The notes: generated from the sequence alone by a model not told the origin. Counted from the first letter of the stretch, positions 38,660 to 48,321 are shown. The stretch: DNA of 64,000 nucleotides from Marinoscillum sp. MHG1-6 (GCF_024714475.1 NZ_JAMZMI010000001.1:372001-436000); one strand, 5' to 3'. Numbers and translations are program-made.

Positions 38660-41514
38660 ACCGTCTCAGGTTCAGCGAAAGCCTCCACAGGTAAACAGCT
38701 GCACACAAGATTTCGATCTCCAAACGCACTATCTATTCGACTTACCGATGGCCAGAACTTCTGGGTCTTCAAATACTCCATCGGGAAAGCGGCCTGCTCA
38801 CGGCTGTATCTATGCGACCAGTGATCACCCATCACCACCCGATAGGTATGCGGAGCATTATTCAGCACATTATCATCGGCATCAGCTGTGCCCTCTTTGA
38901 TTTGCTCAATTTCTGAACGGATGGCAATCATCACATCACAAAAGCGGTCCAACTCATGTTTGCTTTCACTTTCTGTTGGCTCAATCATCAACGTACCTGC
39001 AACTGGAAAGGAAACGGTAGGCGCATGATATCCATAGTCCATCAATCGCTTTGCGATATCTTCTACCTCAATACCAAACCTCTTAAAATCCCTACAGTCG
39101 ATGATCAATTCGTGTGCGTTCCTTCCATTGTGATTGGAATAAAGCACCGGATAATGCGCGCTCAGACGCTTCGCGATATAGTTGGCATTGAGAATAGCAA
39201 TTTTTGTTGCTTCGGTAAGCCCTTCAGCCCCCATCATGGCAATATAAGCATGTGAAATTGGCAGTATGCTCGCACTACTCAAAGGTGCCGAAGAAACCGA
39301 AATCGTCCCGTTTCCAGGAAGAAAAGGTACTAAATGTTCCGCGACACCAATAGGTCCCATGCCCGGTCCTCCTCCTCCATGAGGAATACAGAATGTTTTA
39401 TGCAGATTTAGGTGACAAACATCTGCCCCGATCATTGCCGGAGAAGTCAGTCCTACCTGCGCATTCATATTGGCCCCGTCCATGTAGACCTGACCGCCAT
39501 TATCATGTATGATTTGACAGATTTCCTTAATTCCCTCTTCAAAAACACCATGTGTCGATGGATAAGTCACCATAAGTGAAGAGAGCGTTTCGGAGTATTG
39601 CTCAGCCTTTGCCTTGAGATCGGCTATGTCAATGTTTCCAAGGTCATCACATTTGACAATGACAACTTTCATCCCTGCCATCACCGCACTCGCAGGATTC
39701 GTACCATGTGCTGATGATGGGATTAGAGCGACATTTCTATCCAAATCGCCATTTGCCTCATGGTATTCTTTGATGGCCATCAGCCCCGCATATTCTCCCT
39801 GCGCACCTGAATTGGGTTGAAAGGAAATATCAGCAAAACCTGTAATTTCTTTTAGCCAGCAGGTCAGTTCTGAAATGAGCTGTCTATATCCTTCTGTCTG
39901 ATCTTTCGGTGTAAATGGATGTAGTCCACCAAATTCCGGCCAGGTGACCGGTATCATTTCCGTAGTGGCATTAAGTTTCATGGTACACGAACCCAATGAA
40001 ATCATGGAATGAACCAAAGAAAGATCCTTATTCTCAAGTCGTTTCATGTATCGCAGCAATTCATGCTCGCTATGAAAAACTTTGAAAACATCGTGATCCA
40101 GGAATACGGATGACCTGGATAGTGCACCAGGAATATCTATTTCTACCTCAATGCTAATCGCCGATGAAGACTCTCCCAACGCCTCAGCAAAGGTATCCAC
40201 CACGAGTTGAGCATCCTGAGGCATGTGCGTTTCATCAAAGGATATACCAACATGTCCATCCTCAAAATATCGGAAATTCAACTCGTTCTGATCAGATACC
40301 TTCTTCAGCGATTGCCTTTGAGCATCCGACATTTTTATTTTCAGCGTATCGAAATAATGAGTGTTCACATTCTCTAGCCCAAGAGTCTTCAACGAAGCTG
40401 CTGTAGTGTTCGCCAGTCCATGTACGCGATTCGCGATGGCCTTTAATCCAGCAGGACCGTGATATACAGCATACATCGAAGACATCACCGCAAGCAAAAC
40501 CTGAGAGGTGCAAATATTAGAGGTTGCTCGCTCTCTTTTGATGTGCTGCTCTCGGGTCTGTAAGGCCATTCGATAAGCTACATTGCCCTCAGTATCCTTA
40601 GAGACTCCAATGATTCGGCCCGGTATAGCACGTTTAAAATCTTCTTTCGTCGCAAAAAAGGCCGCATGGGGTCCACCAAAACCCATTGGAACACCAAATC
40701 GCTGAGCCGTTCCCACTACCACATCTGCTCCCCATTCACCCGGAGGAGTAAGCAAACACAGACTTAGCAGGTCACTGGCTACCGCCACACCAATGCTATT
40801 CTCCTTAGCTGATGCCACCAACTCAGAACGGTCGATTACTGCACCATCATTATCAGGATACTGAAATAGTATTCCGTAGATGGAAGAATCTGTCAAATCT
40901 GTTTCGTCGATATTCTCTACTCTCAAGCCAATGCCAAGAGAGGTTAGTCTTGTTTTTAATACTGCCAAGGTTTGCGGAAAAATGCGCTCATCTGCCACAA
41001 ATACATTGGCTTCCTTTTTCTCCCGCTTTCTGGTACTGTGCAGCATGGTCGCTGCTTCTGCCGCGGCAGTTCCCTCATCTAGCAAAGAGGCATTCGCTAT
41101 CTCCATCCCTGTCAGATCAATCACCATTGTCTGGAAATTGATAAGGGCCTCTAAACGCCCCTGAGCAATCTCTGCCTGATAAGGTGTATATGCTGTATAC
41201 CAACCCGGATTCTCTAGAATATTTCGTTTGATTACGGCAGGAACGATCGTCCCATAGTAACCCTGACCCATAAAAGACTTATAAATCTTATTCCTGCCCG
41301 CAGTCTTCCTCAAATCCAGCAAGTACTCATATTCATTCTTGACCGGAGCCAACTTCAAAGGGCTGGTCAAACGAATCGGTCCGGGGACCGTTTGATCAAT
41401 GAGCTCATCCAGAGAGGACACCCCTACTGCATGGAGCATATCAGAAATTTCGGTAGCTGATGGGCTGTTATGTCGGGATTGAAAACTGACCCTTTCGGTA
41501 AGATTAACCTTCAT
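38656..41514 (-). CDS. gcvP: glycine dehydrogenase (decarboxylating), P-protein
   Basis: 952 residues, the single-chain form with N- and C-terminal PLP-fold halves. N-terminus: [17 protein letters not shown]; then [20 protein letters not shown]. The PLP lysine is in [19 protein letters not shown] of the C-terminal half, preceded by [18 protein letters not shown]. It decarboxylates glycine and passes the aminomethyl group to lipoylated GcvH. gcvH and gcvT are not in the window. Lipoyl synthase (60614) would supply the cofactor. Confidence 0.97.
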   Translation of the reverse strand: MKVNLTERVSFQSRHNSPSATEISDMLHAVGVSSLDELIDQTVPGPIRLTSPLKLAPVKNEYEYLLDLRKTAGRNKIYKSFMGQGYYGTIVPAVIKRNILENPGWYTAYTPYQAEIAQGRLEALINFQTMVIDLTGMEIANASLLDEGTAAAEAATMLHSTRKREKKEANVFVADERIFPQTLAVLKTRLTSLGIGLRVENIDETDLTDSSIYGILFQYPDNDGAVIDRSELVASAKENSIGVAVASDLLSLCLLTPPGEWGADVVVGTAQRFGVPMGFGGPHAAFFATKEDFKRAIPGRIIGVSKDTEGNVAYRMALQTREQHIKRERATSNICTSQVLLAVMSSMYAVYHGPAGLKAIANRVHGLANTTAASLKTLGLENVNTHYFDTLKIKMSDAQRQSLKKVSDQNELNFRYFEDGHVGISFDETHMPQDAQLVVDTFAEALGESSSAISIEVEIDIPGALSRSSVFLDHDVFKVFHSEHELLRYMKRLENKDLSLVHSMISLGSCTMKLNATTEMIPVTWPEFGGLHPFTPKDQTEGYRQLISELTCWLKEITGFADISFQPNSGAQGEYAGLMAIKEYHEANGDLDRNVALIPSSAHGTNPASAVMAGMKVVIVKCDDLGNIDIADLKAKAEQYSETLSSLMVTYPSTHGVFEEGIKEICQIIHDNGGQVYMDGANMNAQVGLTSPAMIGADVCHLNLHKTFCIPHGGGGPGMGPIGVAEHLVPFLPGNGTISVSSAPLSSASILPISHAYIAMMGAEGLTEATKIAILNANYIAKRLSAHYPVLYSNHNGRNAHELIIDCRDFKRFGIEVEDIAKRLMDYGYHAPTVSFPVAGTLMIEPTESESKHELDRFCDVMIAIRSEIEQIKEGTADADDNVLNNAPHTYRVVMGDHWSHRYSREQAAFPMEYLKTQKFWPSVSRIDSAFGDRNLVCSCLPVEAFAEPETV

Positions 41515-41660
41515 TAAACAACAAAATATGGTGGCTTATTTATACGATGCAAATCTATGATCTAATTCACTATTTTATGTGATAGTTTGACGAGTGGTAA
41601 AAATCTTATTGGTTGATCCCATTAATTTTGACCCTCTTTTCACAATCAAGGCAATTGCAC

Positions 41661-43115
41661 ATGAAAAAGTTCTGGATTTCCTCCGTAATTATTTGTCTAA
41701 CAACCCTCCTCTCAGTGGGCCAGGACAAGAATGCGACGAAGTTTGCAAAGTCCATTACTCCCCAGGATCTCAAAACCCATTTAAGCTACCTGGCTTCGGA
41801 CGAACTCGAAGGCAGGGAAACCGGCATGAAGGGACAGAAATTGGCAGCCACTTACATTTCTAATTATTTTAAAAGTCTTGGGCTTGAGGGTCCGGTGCGA
41901 GGTTCTGATAACCCGTACCTACAATATTTTGATCTAAAACGAGCCATTTATAATGAAGTCTACCTGAAAAAGGAGGGTGAACGAAAAGAGAACTTTCAAG
42001 ACTTCCTGTATTACACTAAAGGAGAAACTTTTGGCGAAGAATTTATAGAAGTTGTTTTTTCGGGAACAGGTGACCTCAGCAAAATATCTAAATCAAACCT
42101 GGAAGGTAGGTATGTCGCTTTTGTTAATGAGCAATTCATCAATTTCCGAACTACTCTGGCAGAATTAAAAGAAGCAAAAGCTAAAGGATTCATTCTCATT
42201 TTCGAAAATGATCTGGAATATGAATATATCATGGATCGCTATAGCAGTTATCTAAGCGGCTCGAAAATGAACTTTGAATTTGACCAAAGTGGAAGCAAAA
42301 TCATCATGGCCGGAAAAGAACTTACTGAATGGCTCTTTGATACCCCATACGGGGAGCTAAAGGAAAACGGGATAGGAAAAACCTGTGAAGTGATTTTCAA
42401 CGCTGATCTACACATCAACAACGTAAATTCCTCCAATGTGCTTGGGTTTCTTGAAGGATCAGAAAAACCGGAAGAGGTACTGGTCATTACTGCGCATTAT
42501 GATCACGAGGGAATCAAGAATGGAAAAATATACAATGGTGCTGATGATGATGCCTCGGGAACTTCTACCGTCATGGAGTTGGCTGAAGCATTTAGCCTGG
42601 CAGCCAAAAAAGGGTTTAAACCGAAAAGAAGCATTCTTTTTATGACAGTGAGCGGAGAAGAAAAGGGTTTGCTCGGCAGTAAATATTACACTCAAAACCC
42701 TGTATTTCCACTCAAAAACACCGTTACCGATCTCAATATTGACATGATAGGCAGAGTGGACAACAAGCACGCTGGCAATCCGGACTACATTTACCTTATA
42801 GGTTCGGATAAATTATCCTCAGAGCTCCATGAGCTTTCCGAAAAAGTCAACGAATGCTATACCCAATTGGAGCTGGACTATACTTACAATGCAGATGATG
42901 ATCCGAACCGATATTATTATCGCTCAGACCATTACAATTTTGCGAAAAATGGTATTCCCGTAATCTTCTACTTCAATGGGACGCATGAGGACTATCATCG
43001 TCCAACCGATACGGCCGAAAAAATCGATTATATCAAAATGAAAAAAATTGCTGATCTGATCTTTTTTACTGCGTGGGAACTTGCCAATAAAGAGGAGAGA
43101 GTTAAGCTGAATTAA
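41661..43115 (+). CDS. secreted M28-family metallopeptidase
   Basis: 484 residues from the ATG at 41661, which starts a signal peptide (MKKFWISSVIICLTTLLSVG); an upstream in-frame ATG (41613) would bury it. Motifs: LASDELEGRETG (N-terminal M28 prelude), VITAHYDHEG (zinc His/Asp), YNGADDDASGTSTVMELAEA (bridging Asp), MTVSGEEKGLLGSKYY (catalytic Glu pair), LNIDMIGRVD and FYFNGTHEDYHRPTDT (C-terminal zinc His). Between residues 110 and 260 lies an inserted region resembling a PA domain. Aminopeptidase, exported. Confidence 0.93.
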   Translation: MKKFWISSVIICLTTLLSVGQDKNATKFAKSITPQDLKTHLSYLASDELEGRETGMKGQKLAATYISNYFKSLGLEGPVRGSDNPYLQYFDLKRAIYNEVYLKKEGERKENFQDFLYYTKGETFGEEFIEVVFSGTGDLSKISKSNLEGRYVAFVNEQFINFRTTLAELKEAKAKGFILIFENDLEYEYIMDRYSSYLSGSKMNFEFDQSGSKIIMAGKELTEWLFDTPYGELKENGIGKTCEVIFNADLHINNVNSSNVLGFLEGSEKPEEVLVITAHYDHEGIKNGKIYNGADDDASGTSTVMELAEAFSLAAKKGFKPKRSILFMTVSGEEKGLLGSKYYTQNPVFPLKNTVTDLNIDMIGRVDNKHAGNPDYIYLIGSDKLSSELHELSEKVNECYTQLELDYTYNADDDPNRYYYRSDHYNFAKNGIPVIFYFNGTHEDYHRPTDTAEKIDYIKMKKIADLIFFTAWELANKEERVKLN

Positions 43116-43127
43116 GAATAAAAAATC

Positions 43128-43168
43128 GATCCGGGGGGTGGTAAAACCTAGCCCCCCTAGATCTTTTC
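43128..43168 (+). terminator. GC-rich hairpin after the M28 peptidase gene
   Basis: GATC (43128-43131), then six G, then TGG, are mirrored by CC, then six C (43152-43157), then GATC (43160-43163), with a TAAAA apex and a TCTTTTC tail. Likely a terminator 13 bases after the stop. Confidence 0.5.
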
Positions 43169-43353
43169 AACCAGCTATGTGAAGACGGAACCATTCGTCT
43201 TCAATACAATAATACGAATTATCTAGGCTGAATCAAAGATAATTTGTTGATTATGAGCCTTTTTGAATTGTCATTTCACCTGCCGAAATATCCATAGTTT
43301 TCTAATTTCGCATTGGAAGGATTCTATAATCTTATTTTGCACACAAACTCCTG

Positions 43354-44694
43354 ATGATGAAACAATACCTGATCAAGAACGCCTCTCTAATCAATGAGGG
43401 TAAAATTTATAACTCGGACGTCCTGATAAAGAACGGTCGAATCGAAAAAATTGCTTCAGAAATTGGCTCGGACAATGGTGCTGAGGAAATTGATGCAGAA
43501 GGACTATTCCTTATGCCTGGTGTTATAGATGATCAGGTTCATTTTCGTGAGCCCGGGCTGACGCATAAAGCCGAAATCTACACGGAAGCCAAAGCCGCTG
43601 TAGCCGGAGGAGTGACCTCCTATATGGAAATGCCCAATGTTAATCCGCAAACGGTCACTCAAGAGTTGCTAGCCGATAAGTATGAGCTTGGCAGAACTAA
43701 ATCATTGGCCAATTATTCCTTTTTCATGGGAACTACCAATGACAACTATGACGAGGTGATGAAAACTGACCCTCAAAACGTTTGTGGTGTTAAGATCTTC
43801 ATGGGTTCATCTACCGGTAATATGCTAGTGGATGATGAACATGTGCTGAGCAGGATATTTGCAAATTGTCCTACCTTAATTGCTACCCATTGCGAAGACG
43901 AGCAGACCATTAAAGACAATATGGCTGCCTACAAGGAGAAATACGGTGAAGACATTCCCTGGGAAGCCCACCCCCTGATACGAAGTGAAGAAGCATGTTA
44001 CCTATCTTCTTCGTTTGCAGTCAAACTGGCCCAGAAGCATAATACCCGATTGCATATCCTGCACATATCCACTGGCAAAGAGACCAACTTGTTTGGAAAT
44101 GAACTGCCATTGGAGAAAAAGAGAATTACTTCAGAGGCATGCATCCATCATCTTTGGTTTAGCGATCAGGACTATCCAGAGAAAAAACAATGGATCAAAT
44201 GGAACCCTGCTGTAAAAACCTCGGCAGACCGGGATGAGATCTGGAAAGCCTTGCTGGATAATAGGATCGACGTGATTGCTACCGACCATGCCCCCCATAC
44301 CTTCGATGAAAAAAACAACAAATACTTAAGTGCTCCTTCCGGGGGCCCATTGGTGCAACACTCATTGGTAGCCATGTTAGACTTTTACCATGAAGACAAA
44401 ATCTCTCTTGAGCGCATCGTCGAAAAAATGTGTCACGCTCCCGCGCAATGTTTTCAGATAAAAGAAAGAGGATTCATCAGAGAGGGTTATCACGCCGATT
44501 TGGTACTATTTAACCCAAACAAGGGATGGGAGGTCAAGTCAGAAAATATCTTATCTAAATGCGGCTGGTCACCATTTACTGGTCATCATTTTAAATCAAC
44601 CATTGAGCATGTTTTTGTCTCCGGGCACCTTGCTTACAGTCAAGGCCGGTTCGATGAAAGTACAAAAGGTCAAAGAATTAATTTTGATCGATAA
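43354..44694 (+). CDS. pyrC: dihydroorotase
   Basis: 446 residues. Amidohydrolase fold with MPGVIDDQVHFREPGLTHKA; the first His of the usual HxH is Gln here, as in the Bacteroidota type. GVKIFMGSSTGNMLVDD holds the carboxylated lysine; IATHCEDEQT, LHILHISTGKETN and IATDHAPHTFDEKN hold the other metal and catalytic residues. It cyclises carbamoyl-aspartate to dihydroorotate in pyrimidine synthesis. Start ATG ATG at 43354; the second (43357) is equally possible. A TTATTTTGC promoter-like word lies 14 bases upstream. Confidence 0.93.
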   Translation: MMKQYLIKNASLINEGKIYNSDVLIKNGRIEKIASEIGSDNGAEEIDAEGLFLMPGVIDDQVHFREPGLTHKAEIYTEAKAAVAGGVTSYMEMPNVNPQTVTQELLADKYELGRTKSLANYSFFMGTTNDNYDEVMKTDPQNVCGVKIFMGSSTGNMLVDDEHVLSRIFANCPTLIATHCEDEQTIKDNMAAYKEKYGEDIPWEAHPLIRSEEACYLSSSFAVKLAQKHNTRLHILHISTGKETNLFGNELPLEKKRITSEACIHHLWFSDQDYPEKKQWIKWNPAVKTSADRDEIWKALLDNRIDVIATDHAPHTFDEKNNKYLSAPSGGPLVQHSLVAMLDFYHEDKISLERIVEKMCHAPAQCFQIKERGFIREGYHADLVLFNPNKGWEVKSENILSKCGWSPFTGHHFKSTIEHVFVSGHLAYSQGRFDESTKGQRINFDR

Positions 44695-44700
44695 AGTGTA

Positions 44701-44731
44701 TTGTGAAAATCCAATAATGAATATACCTTTG
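44701..44731 (+). promoter_or_regulatory. promoter of tRNA-His
   Basis: TTG at 44701-44703 and TACCTTTG at 44724-44731 with 20 bases between match the Bacteroidota -33/-7 pattern. The tRNA begins 66 bases further on. Confidence 0.55.
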
Positions 44732-44796
44732 CATTCCTTTTGAAAAGGTGGTGATTAATCCTGAGCCTAGTGAGGGATAATTGGTTGCCAAAACAT

Positions 44797-44871
44797 GGTG
44801 GTTGTAGCTCAGTTGGTTAGAGCGCCTGATTGTGGTTCAGGAGGTCGTCGGTTCGAGACCGATCTTCCACC
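44797..44871 (+). tRNA. tRNA-His (anticodon GTG)
   Basis: G-1 is encoded at 44797, acceptor GTGGTTG at 44798-44804, D-arm AGCTCAGTTGGTTAGAGC, anticodon arm CCTGATTGTGGTTCAGG with GTG, T-arm GTCGGTTCGAGACCGAT, 3' acceptor CTTCCAC, discriminator C at 44871; CCA is not encoded. The acceptor stem has two U-U oppositions (positions 5-68 and 6-67), as GTGGTTG faces CTTCCAC. All other parts are canonical. A terminator follows, and fragments of a second copy lie downstream. Confidence 0.93.
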
Positions 44872-44882
44872 CTTAGAATAAG

Positions 44883-44912
44883 AAGCAGTTGCAGTGATGT
44901 GACTGCTTTTTT
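44883..44912 (+). terminator. rho-independent terminator of tRNA-His
   Basis: AAGCAGT (44883-44889) pairs with ACTGCTT (44902-44908), followed by a six-T run. It lies 12 bases after the tRNA. Confidence 0.85.
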
Positions 44913-44940
44913 CGTTATAAGCCTCCGAAATTTCTTTTGA

Positions 44941-44961
44941 TGTGGTTCAGGAGGTCGTCGG
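44941..44961 (+). repeat. duplicate of tRNA-His anticodon arm (21 bases)
   Basis: The 21 bases from 44941 are identical to 44831-44851, that is the anticodon loop, its 3' stem, the variable loop and the start of the T-stem of tRNA-His. They stop exactly where the T-loop would begin. Confidence 0.9.
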
Positions 44962-45191
44962 CCAAAGGTTGGTCCGGATCAAGCAATAAAATTGTGGGGA
45001 GATTGTATTCATCCGTGAAAACCACTAACAGAAATGTAGAATTGATTACATCTCTTCATTGTATATGATTGCCCTTAAAAGTGACACTAGTCATGTCATG
45101 ATTTTTCAAACAATTTCTTTTTACCCGTCATAGAGGTCTTCGGCATTGAAGGAATTCCGATCAGAAATTCAAATATTTGGATGCATATTTT

Positions 45192-45240
45192 TGAATCCAT
45201 TGTTTGAGTCCCGATATCGTCGGGATGAGTTTTGGATTCA
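45192..45240. repeat. nested hairpin
   Basis: Outer arms TGAATCCA (45192-45199) / TGGATTCA (45233-45240) enclose an inner TCCCGA-TATCG-TCGGGA hairpin (45209-45225). It lies inside the segment that separates the two tRNA-His fragments. Confidence 0.5.
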
Positions 45241-45481
45241 TTACCTATTGAATTTGAATTTCCGGAATTACTTCAATGTCTTGATTTTTGGCTTCCGTTT
45301 GCATCAAGGCAAATGGAAAGGATAATCAATCTTGGGAGGAGATGTGGAAAAGCGATATCCCACACTATCCATAGGATATCCTCACTGACACTGGATGACC
45401 CAGTGCACATTTCACCCTGATTCTTTAGAATATTAATTTTCTTAGATATCCCACAGGTTTTCGGATTGATCCGTTGGTCCC

Positions 45482-45496
45482 TTCGGACCGATCTTC
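45482..45496 (+). repeat. duplicate of tRNA-His T-arm and acceptor part
   Basis: TTCGGACCGATCTTC matches 44852-44867 of tRNA-His except for one missing A. It takes up the tRNA sequence at the very base after fragment 44941-44961 ends, so the two fragments together rebuild a contiguous tRNA 3' half split by about 520 bases. Confidence 0.65.
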
Positions 45497-45932
45497 TGAA
45501 CCAAAATGAAACCCAGTAGGATGTATCCGAGTATGGTGGTTGGTGACAAAAGGGTTTCAGACTAAACATGAACACCTAATAAAGTCCTTTTAAGGGCGGG
45601 GTTCATCCAAGGCCAGCGTGTACTATTTTGACCTTAAAAAATTATTTTCAAATGCTTATATGATTTGGTCAAAGTAGCTTTTTGCGTTGGTCTGGGCGAC
45701 CCGGTCTCCTTTTTTTTTGCCCGTTCCGTCGTTACGGCTGTTTTCTTTTGGCTAAGCGCCCCGCGAGAAGCAATAGAAAATGAGGATTGCCTGTAAATGA
45801 AATGTGAGCTAATCAAGGTTCATCTTCTATATCAACATGATAAATTCTATCTCCCAATAAAAAATTTGCTTGATCCAAAGGCGCCTTAGTTTACCATGCC
45901 CATTTTTTTCCTAAAAAACCTCTTCCCGGCCA

Positions 45933-45964
45933 TTGGATAGAATGAAATCTGTTTAATAGCTTTG
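45933..45964 (+). promoter_or_regulatory. promoter-like -33/-7 pair abutting the MscS gene
   Basis: TTG at 45933-45935 and TAGCTTTG at 45957-45964 with a 21-base spacer. The -7 element ends 3 bases before the ATG at 45968, which would imply a leaderless transcript if that ATG is used. Confidence 0.4.
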
Positions 45965-45967
45965 AAT

Positions 45968-47008
45968 ATGCTGTTTGAATGGATTGATGACGTAAATCAC
46001 TTGCCCTTTCCCGCTATCCGGATAGGAGGCGGATTAATATTAGGTGTGTTGATCGCATGGATCGTACGGCTCGGGGTGGTTTATGGCTCCCGAAAAACCG
46101 AATTAGATACCCTTACTCATCTTCGTAAACACTCCTTTAAAGCATTTAACATTTTCGTTCCGGCATTGATCATCTATGTGTCAATGAACCAGGGACAGGT
46201 TGATCAGGGATGGATTACCACTTTCAAAGTAATTTTTATTCTAAGCACGAGTTATCTCCTGATTCGATCGACCTCCACAATTGAGGGTATTATTCTATCT
46301 CAGTATGACCTGAAAAAAGAAGACAATCGTAACGAGAGAAAGATAGTTACGCAAATGGTTTTTATCAGAAAAGCCTTTATTGTGGCGATTGTATTGGTAA
46401 CAGCAGGAATATTGCTTCTAAGCTTTGAGGGAGGAAGAAAATACGGAGCAGGATTGCTGACCTCGGCTGGTGTAGCAAGTATTATTATTGGTTTTGCGGC
46501 ACAAAAATCAATCGCCAATTTTTTGGCAGGTATTCAAATAGCTTTTACCCAGCCTATCAAGTTAGACGATGCTGTGGTTGTAGAAGGAGAGTGGGGCTGG
46601 ATTGAAGAAATTAATCTGACCTATGTGGTGGTAAGAATCTGGGATTGGAGGAGACTGATCCTTCCAATTACTTACTTTATTGAAAAACCCTTTCAAAACT
46701 GGACCAGGAACAAGGGTGAAATTATAGGCAGTGTCATCCTCAACCTGGATTATCAAACGCCAATTGAGCCATTAAGAAAAAAGCTTACCGAAATATTAGA
46801 ATCTGAACCCAATTGGGACAAAAAAGTGAATGCCCTTCAAGTGGTGGACACTAAAGAATACACGATTGTGGTACGAGCACTAATGTCTGCCAGAAATAGC
46901 CCGAGCGCATGGGACCTAAGGTGTAGCGTCCGTGAAAAGCTGATTTCCTTTCTTCAGAAGGAACACCCACAGAGCCTGCCTGTACAGCGAATTTTACTAG
47001 AGAAATAA
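45968..47008 (+). CDS. MscS-type mechanosensitive ion channel
   Basis: 346 residues from the ATG at 45968. Transmembrane spans near residues 15-35, 55-72, 80-97 and 130-150 lead to the pore helix GAGLLTSAGVASIIIGFAAQKSIANFLAG, with the MscS small-residue pattern. The beta domain follows: TQPIKLDDAVVVEGEWGWIEEINLTYVVVRIWD, then LPITYFIEKPFQNWTR. It acts as a tension-gated osmotic safety valve in the inner membrane. It starts just after the gene-poor tRNA-scar region. Confidence 0.92.
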   Translation: MLFEWIDDVNHLPFPAIRIGGGLILGVLIAWIVRLGVVYGSRKTELDTLTHLRKHSFKAFNIFVPALIIYVSMNQGQVDQGWITTFKVIFILSTSYLLIRSTSTIEGIILSQYDLKKEDNRNERKIVTQMVFIRKAFIVAIVLVTAGILLLSFEGGRKYGAGLLTSAGVASIIIGFAAQKSIANFLAGIQIAFTQPIKLDDAVVVEGEWGWIEEINLTYVVVRIWDWRRLILPITYFIEKPFQNWTRNKGEIIGSVILNLDYQTPIEPLRKKLTEILESEPNWDKKVNALQVVDTKEYTIVVRALMSARNSPSAWDLRCSVREKLISFLQKEHPQSLPVQRILLEK

Positions 47009-47172
47009 TCCATTTCAAATAGCGTTCAAATCAGAACGAAATTTTGACTTTCCTTGTATTTTCAATTGAAAAATTGGCAAAACAAAATATTATTTTGAAG
47101 GTTTGGTTAATAACTGAATATTTTCAACCTTGCATACCTGATTATCGTTAAAGTCTTCAAAATAACGCGATT

Positions 47173-47514
47173 CTGAAAAGGCTTGCTTACATATTATTCT
47201 TCACCATGTTTTTTATGGTAACTGGTGCTTTTGCTTCTGATAATGAGGGAAATGACCCTGGAAATGCGGAAAACAAGACACGATCAAGTGTGAAATTATT
47301 TCCGACATCAACTGAAGACAAGAACAAAAACACAGAAGATAATTCCGAAAAATCAGAAAACACCTCCTCAAAAGAAAGTGAACAGCTTAAAACGGATAGT
47401 GCTTCCAATTATAATTCTAGTTGCAAGTTCAACTTTCTCTTCTATTTCATTTATAAAGTAAAATATGATGAAAACGGAGAGCAAGGAGCAACCGACATCA
47501 ACCTTGAATTCTAA
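47173..47514 (+). CDS. small secreted acidic/serine-rich protein, probable non-ATG start
   Basis: The frame is open from 47152. A full signal peptide (LKRLAYILFFTMFFMVTGAF) is formed only if translation begins at CTG 47173 (or ATT 47170); the first ATG (47206) would leave about nine residues of it. Mature part: about 60 polar residues rich in Glu, Asn, Ser, Lys (low complexity), then a hydrophobic stretch CKFNFLFYFIYKVKY and an acidic end. No family is recognised. It converges with the HisA-like gene, the stops overlapping by 4 bases. Confidence 0.55.
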   Translation: MKRLAYILFFTMFFMVTGAFASDNEGNDPGNAENKTRSSVKLFPTSTEDKNKNTEDNSEKSENTSSKESEQLKTDSASNYNSSCKFNFLFYFIYKVKYDENGEQGATDINLEF

Positions 47515-48251
47515 TTGTTATTAAGTTTTCGAGAACTGATATAGTTCTCTATCTCCTTTAGCGTAATATTCCCTTCATAGTACGCCTTCCCGAAGATCAC
47601 TCCTGTTACACCCGTGTCTTCAAGTTTGAGAATATCATCCATGTTGCGTACTCCTCCGCTGGCAAAAATGTTAAGGTCAGGAAACTCGCTTTTCAGCTTC
47701 GTGTATAGTTCAAAAGAGGGCCCTGACATCAACCCGTCTTTCGAGATGTCCGTTGTTTTCAGGTATTTCAGCCCACGATCATAAAAATATTGTACGTGCT
47801 CAAATAGATTTATTTCCGTGCCTTTTTGCCATCCACCTACGCGGATTTTTCCATGTAAGGTGTCCGCCGCCAAAACAATCTTGTCCCTGCCGTAAGACAT
47901 GATCCAGTCAGTAAATAATTCCTTATTGTATACCGCGATCGTTGCAGCTGTGATACTCTTGGCGCCACACTCGAAAGCTTTTGTCATGGCTCCATCCGTA
48001 TGAAGACCCCCGGCAAAGTTGATTTTCAAATCTGTATAAGCCGTAAGCATTTCAAGTGTAGGCAAATTAACCGGATCTCCTTTGGTAGCTCCATCCATAT
48101 CCACAAGGTGAATTCTGGTTATTCCGGCCTCAAGAAATTCTTCTGCCAGGTCCAAAGGACTTGAGTCATAGGCCTTCTCACTATTGGGATCGCCCTGAGT
48201 GAGACGTATGGTGCGGCCATGCGTAACTGTGATAGATGGTACAATCCACAT
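47511..48251 (-). CDS. HisA-like TIM-barrel protein lacking the usual catalytic Asp
   Basis: 246 residues with HisA/HisF barrel phosphate motifs: IRLTQGDPNSEKAYD, HLVDMDGATKG, INFAGGLHTDGAM, ITAATIAVYN, LAADTLHGKIRVGGWQKG (general-acid Asp retained) and IFASGGVRNMDDI, VIFGKAYYEGNI. The N-terminus is MWIVPSITV where HisA enzymes have PAIDL, so the catalytic base (Asp8 in Thermotoga HisA) is Thr. It stands alone, not in a his operon. It may be a diverged ProFAR isomerase or a new isomerase. Confidence 0.8.
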   Translation of the reverse strand: MWIVPSITVTHGRTIRLTQGDPNSEKAYDSSPLDLAEEFLEAGITRIHLVDMDGATKGDPVNLPTLEMLTAYTDLKINFAGGLHTDGAMTKAFECGAKSITAATIAVYNKELFTDWIMSYGRDKIVLAADTLHGKIRVGGWQKGTEINLFEHVQYFYDRGLKYLKTTDISKDGLMSGPSFELYTKLKSEFPDLNIFASGGVRNMDDILKLEDTGVTGVIFGKAYYEGNITLKEIENYISSRKLNNN

Positions 48252-48321
48252 AAAAGCAGATTTTGGGGTTTTGGGTTAATCAGTCTGGGCCCTTATGGGC
48301 TAAACAAATATAGCCAAGAAT

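Larger units (their letters stand above)
44913..45950. other. gene-poor region with tRNA-His fragments
   Basis: About 1 kb with no credible gene. It holds two pieces of a tRNA-His 3' half (44941 and 45482), a nested hairpin (45192-45240) and a T-rich, lysine-codon-rich minus-strand stretch at 45634-45816, which I do not call. It looks like the decayed remains of an insertion at the tRNA. Confidence 0.55.

Noticed and set aside
45634-45816. Minus-strand lysine-rich open frame in the tRNA-scar region
   Set aside because: Low-complexity codons from a T-rich stretch; looks like repeat-derived DNA, not a gene.
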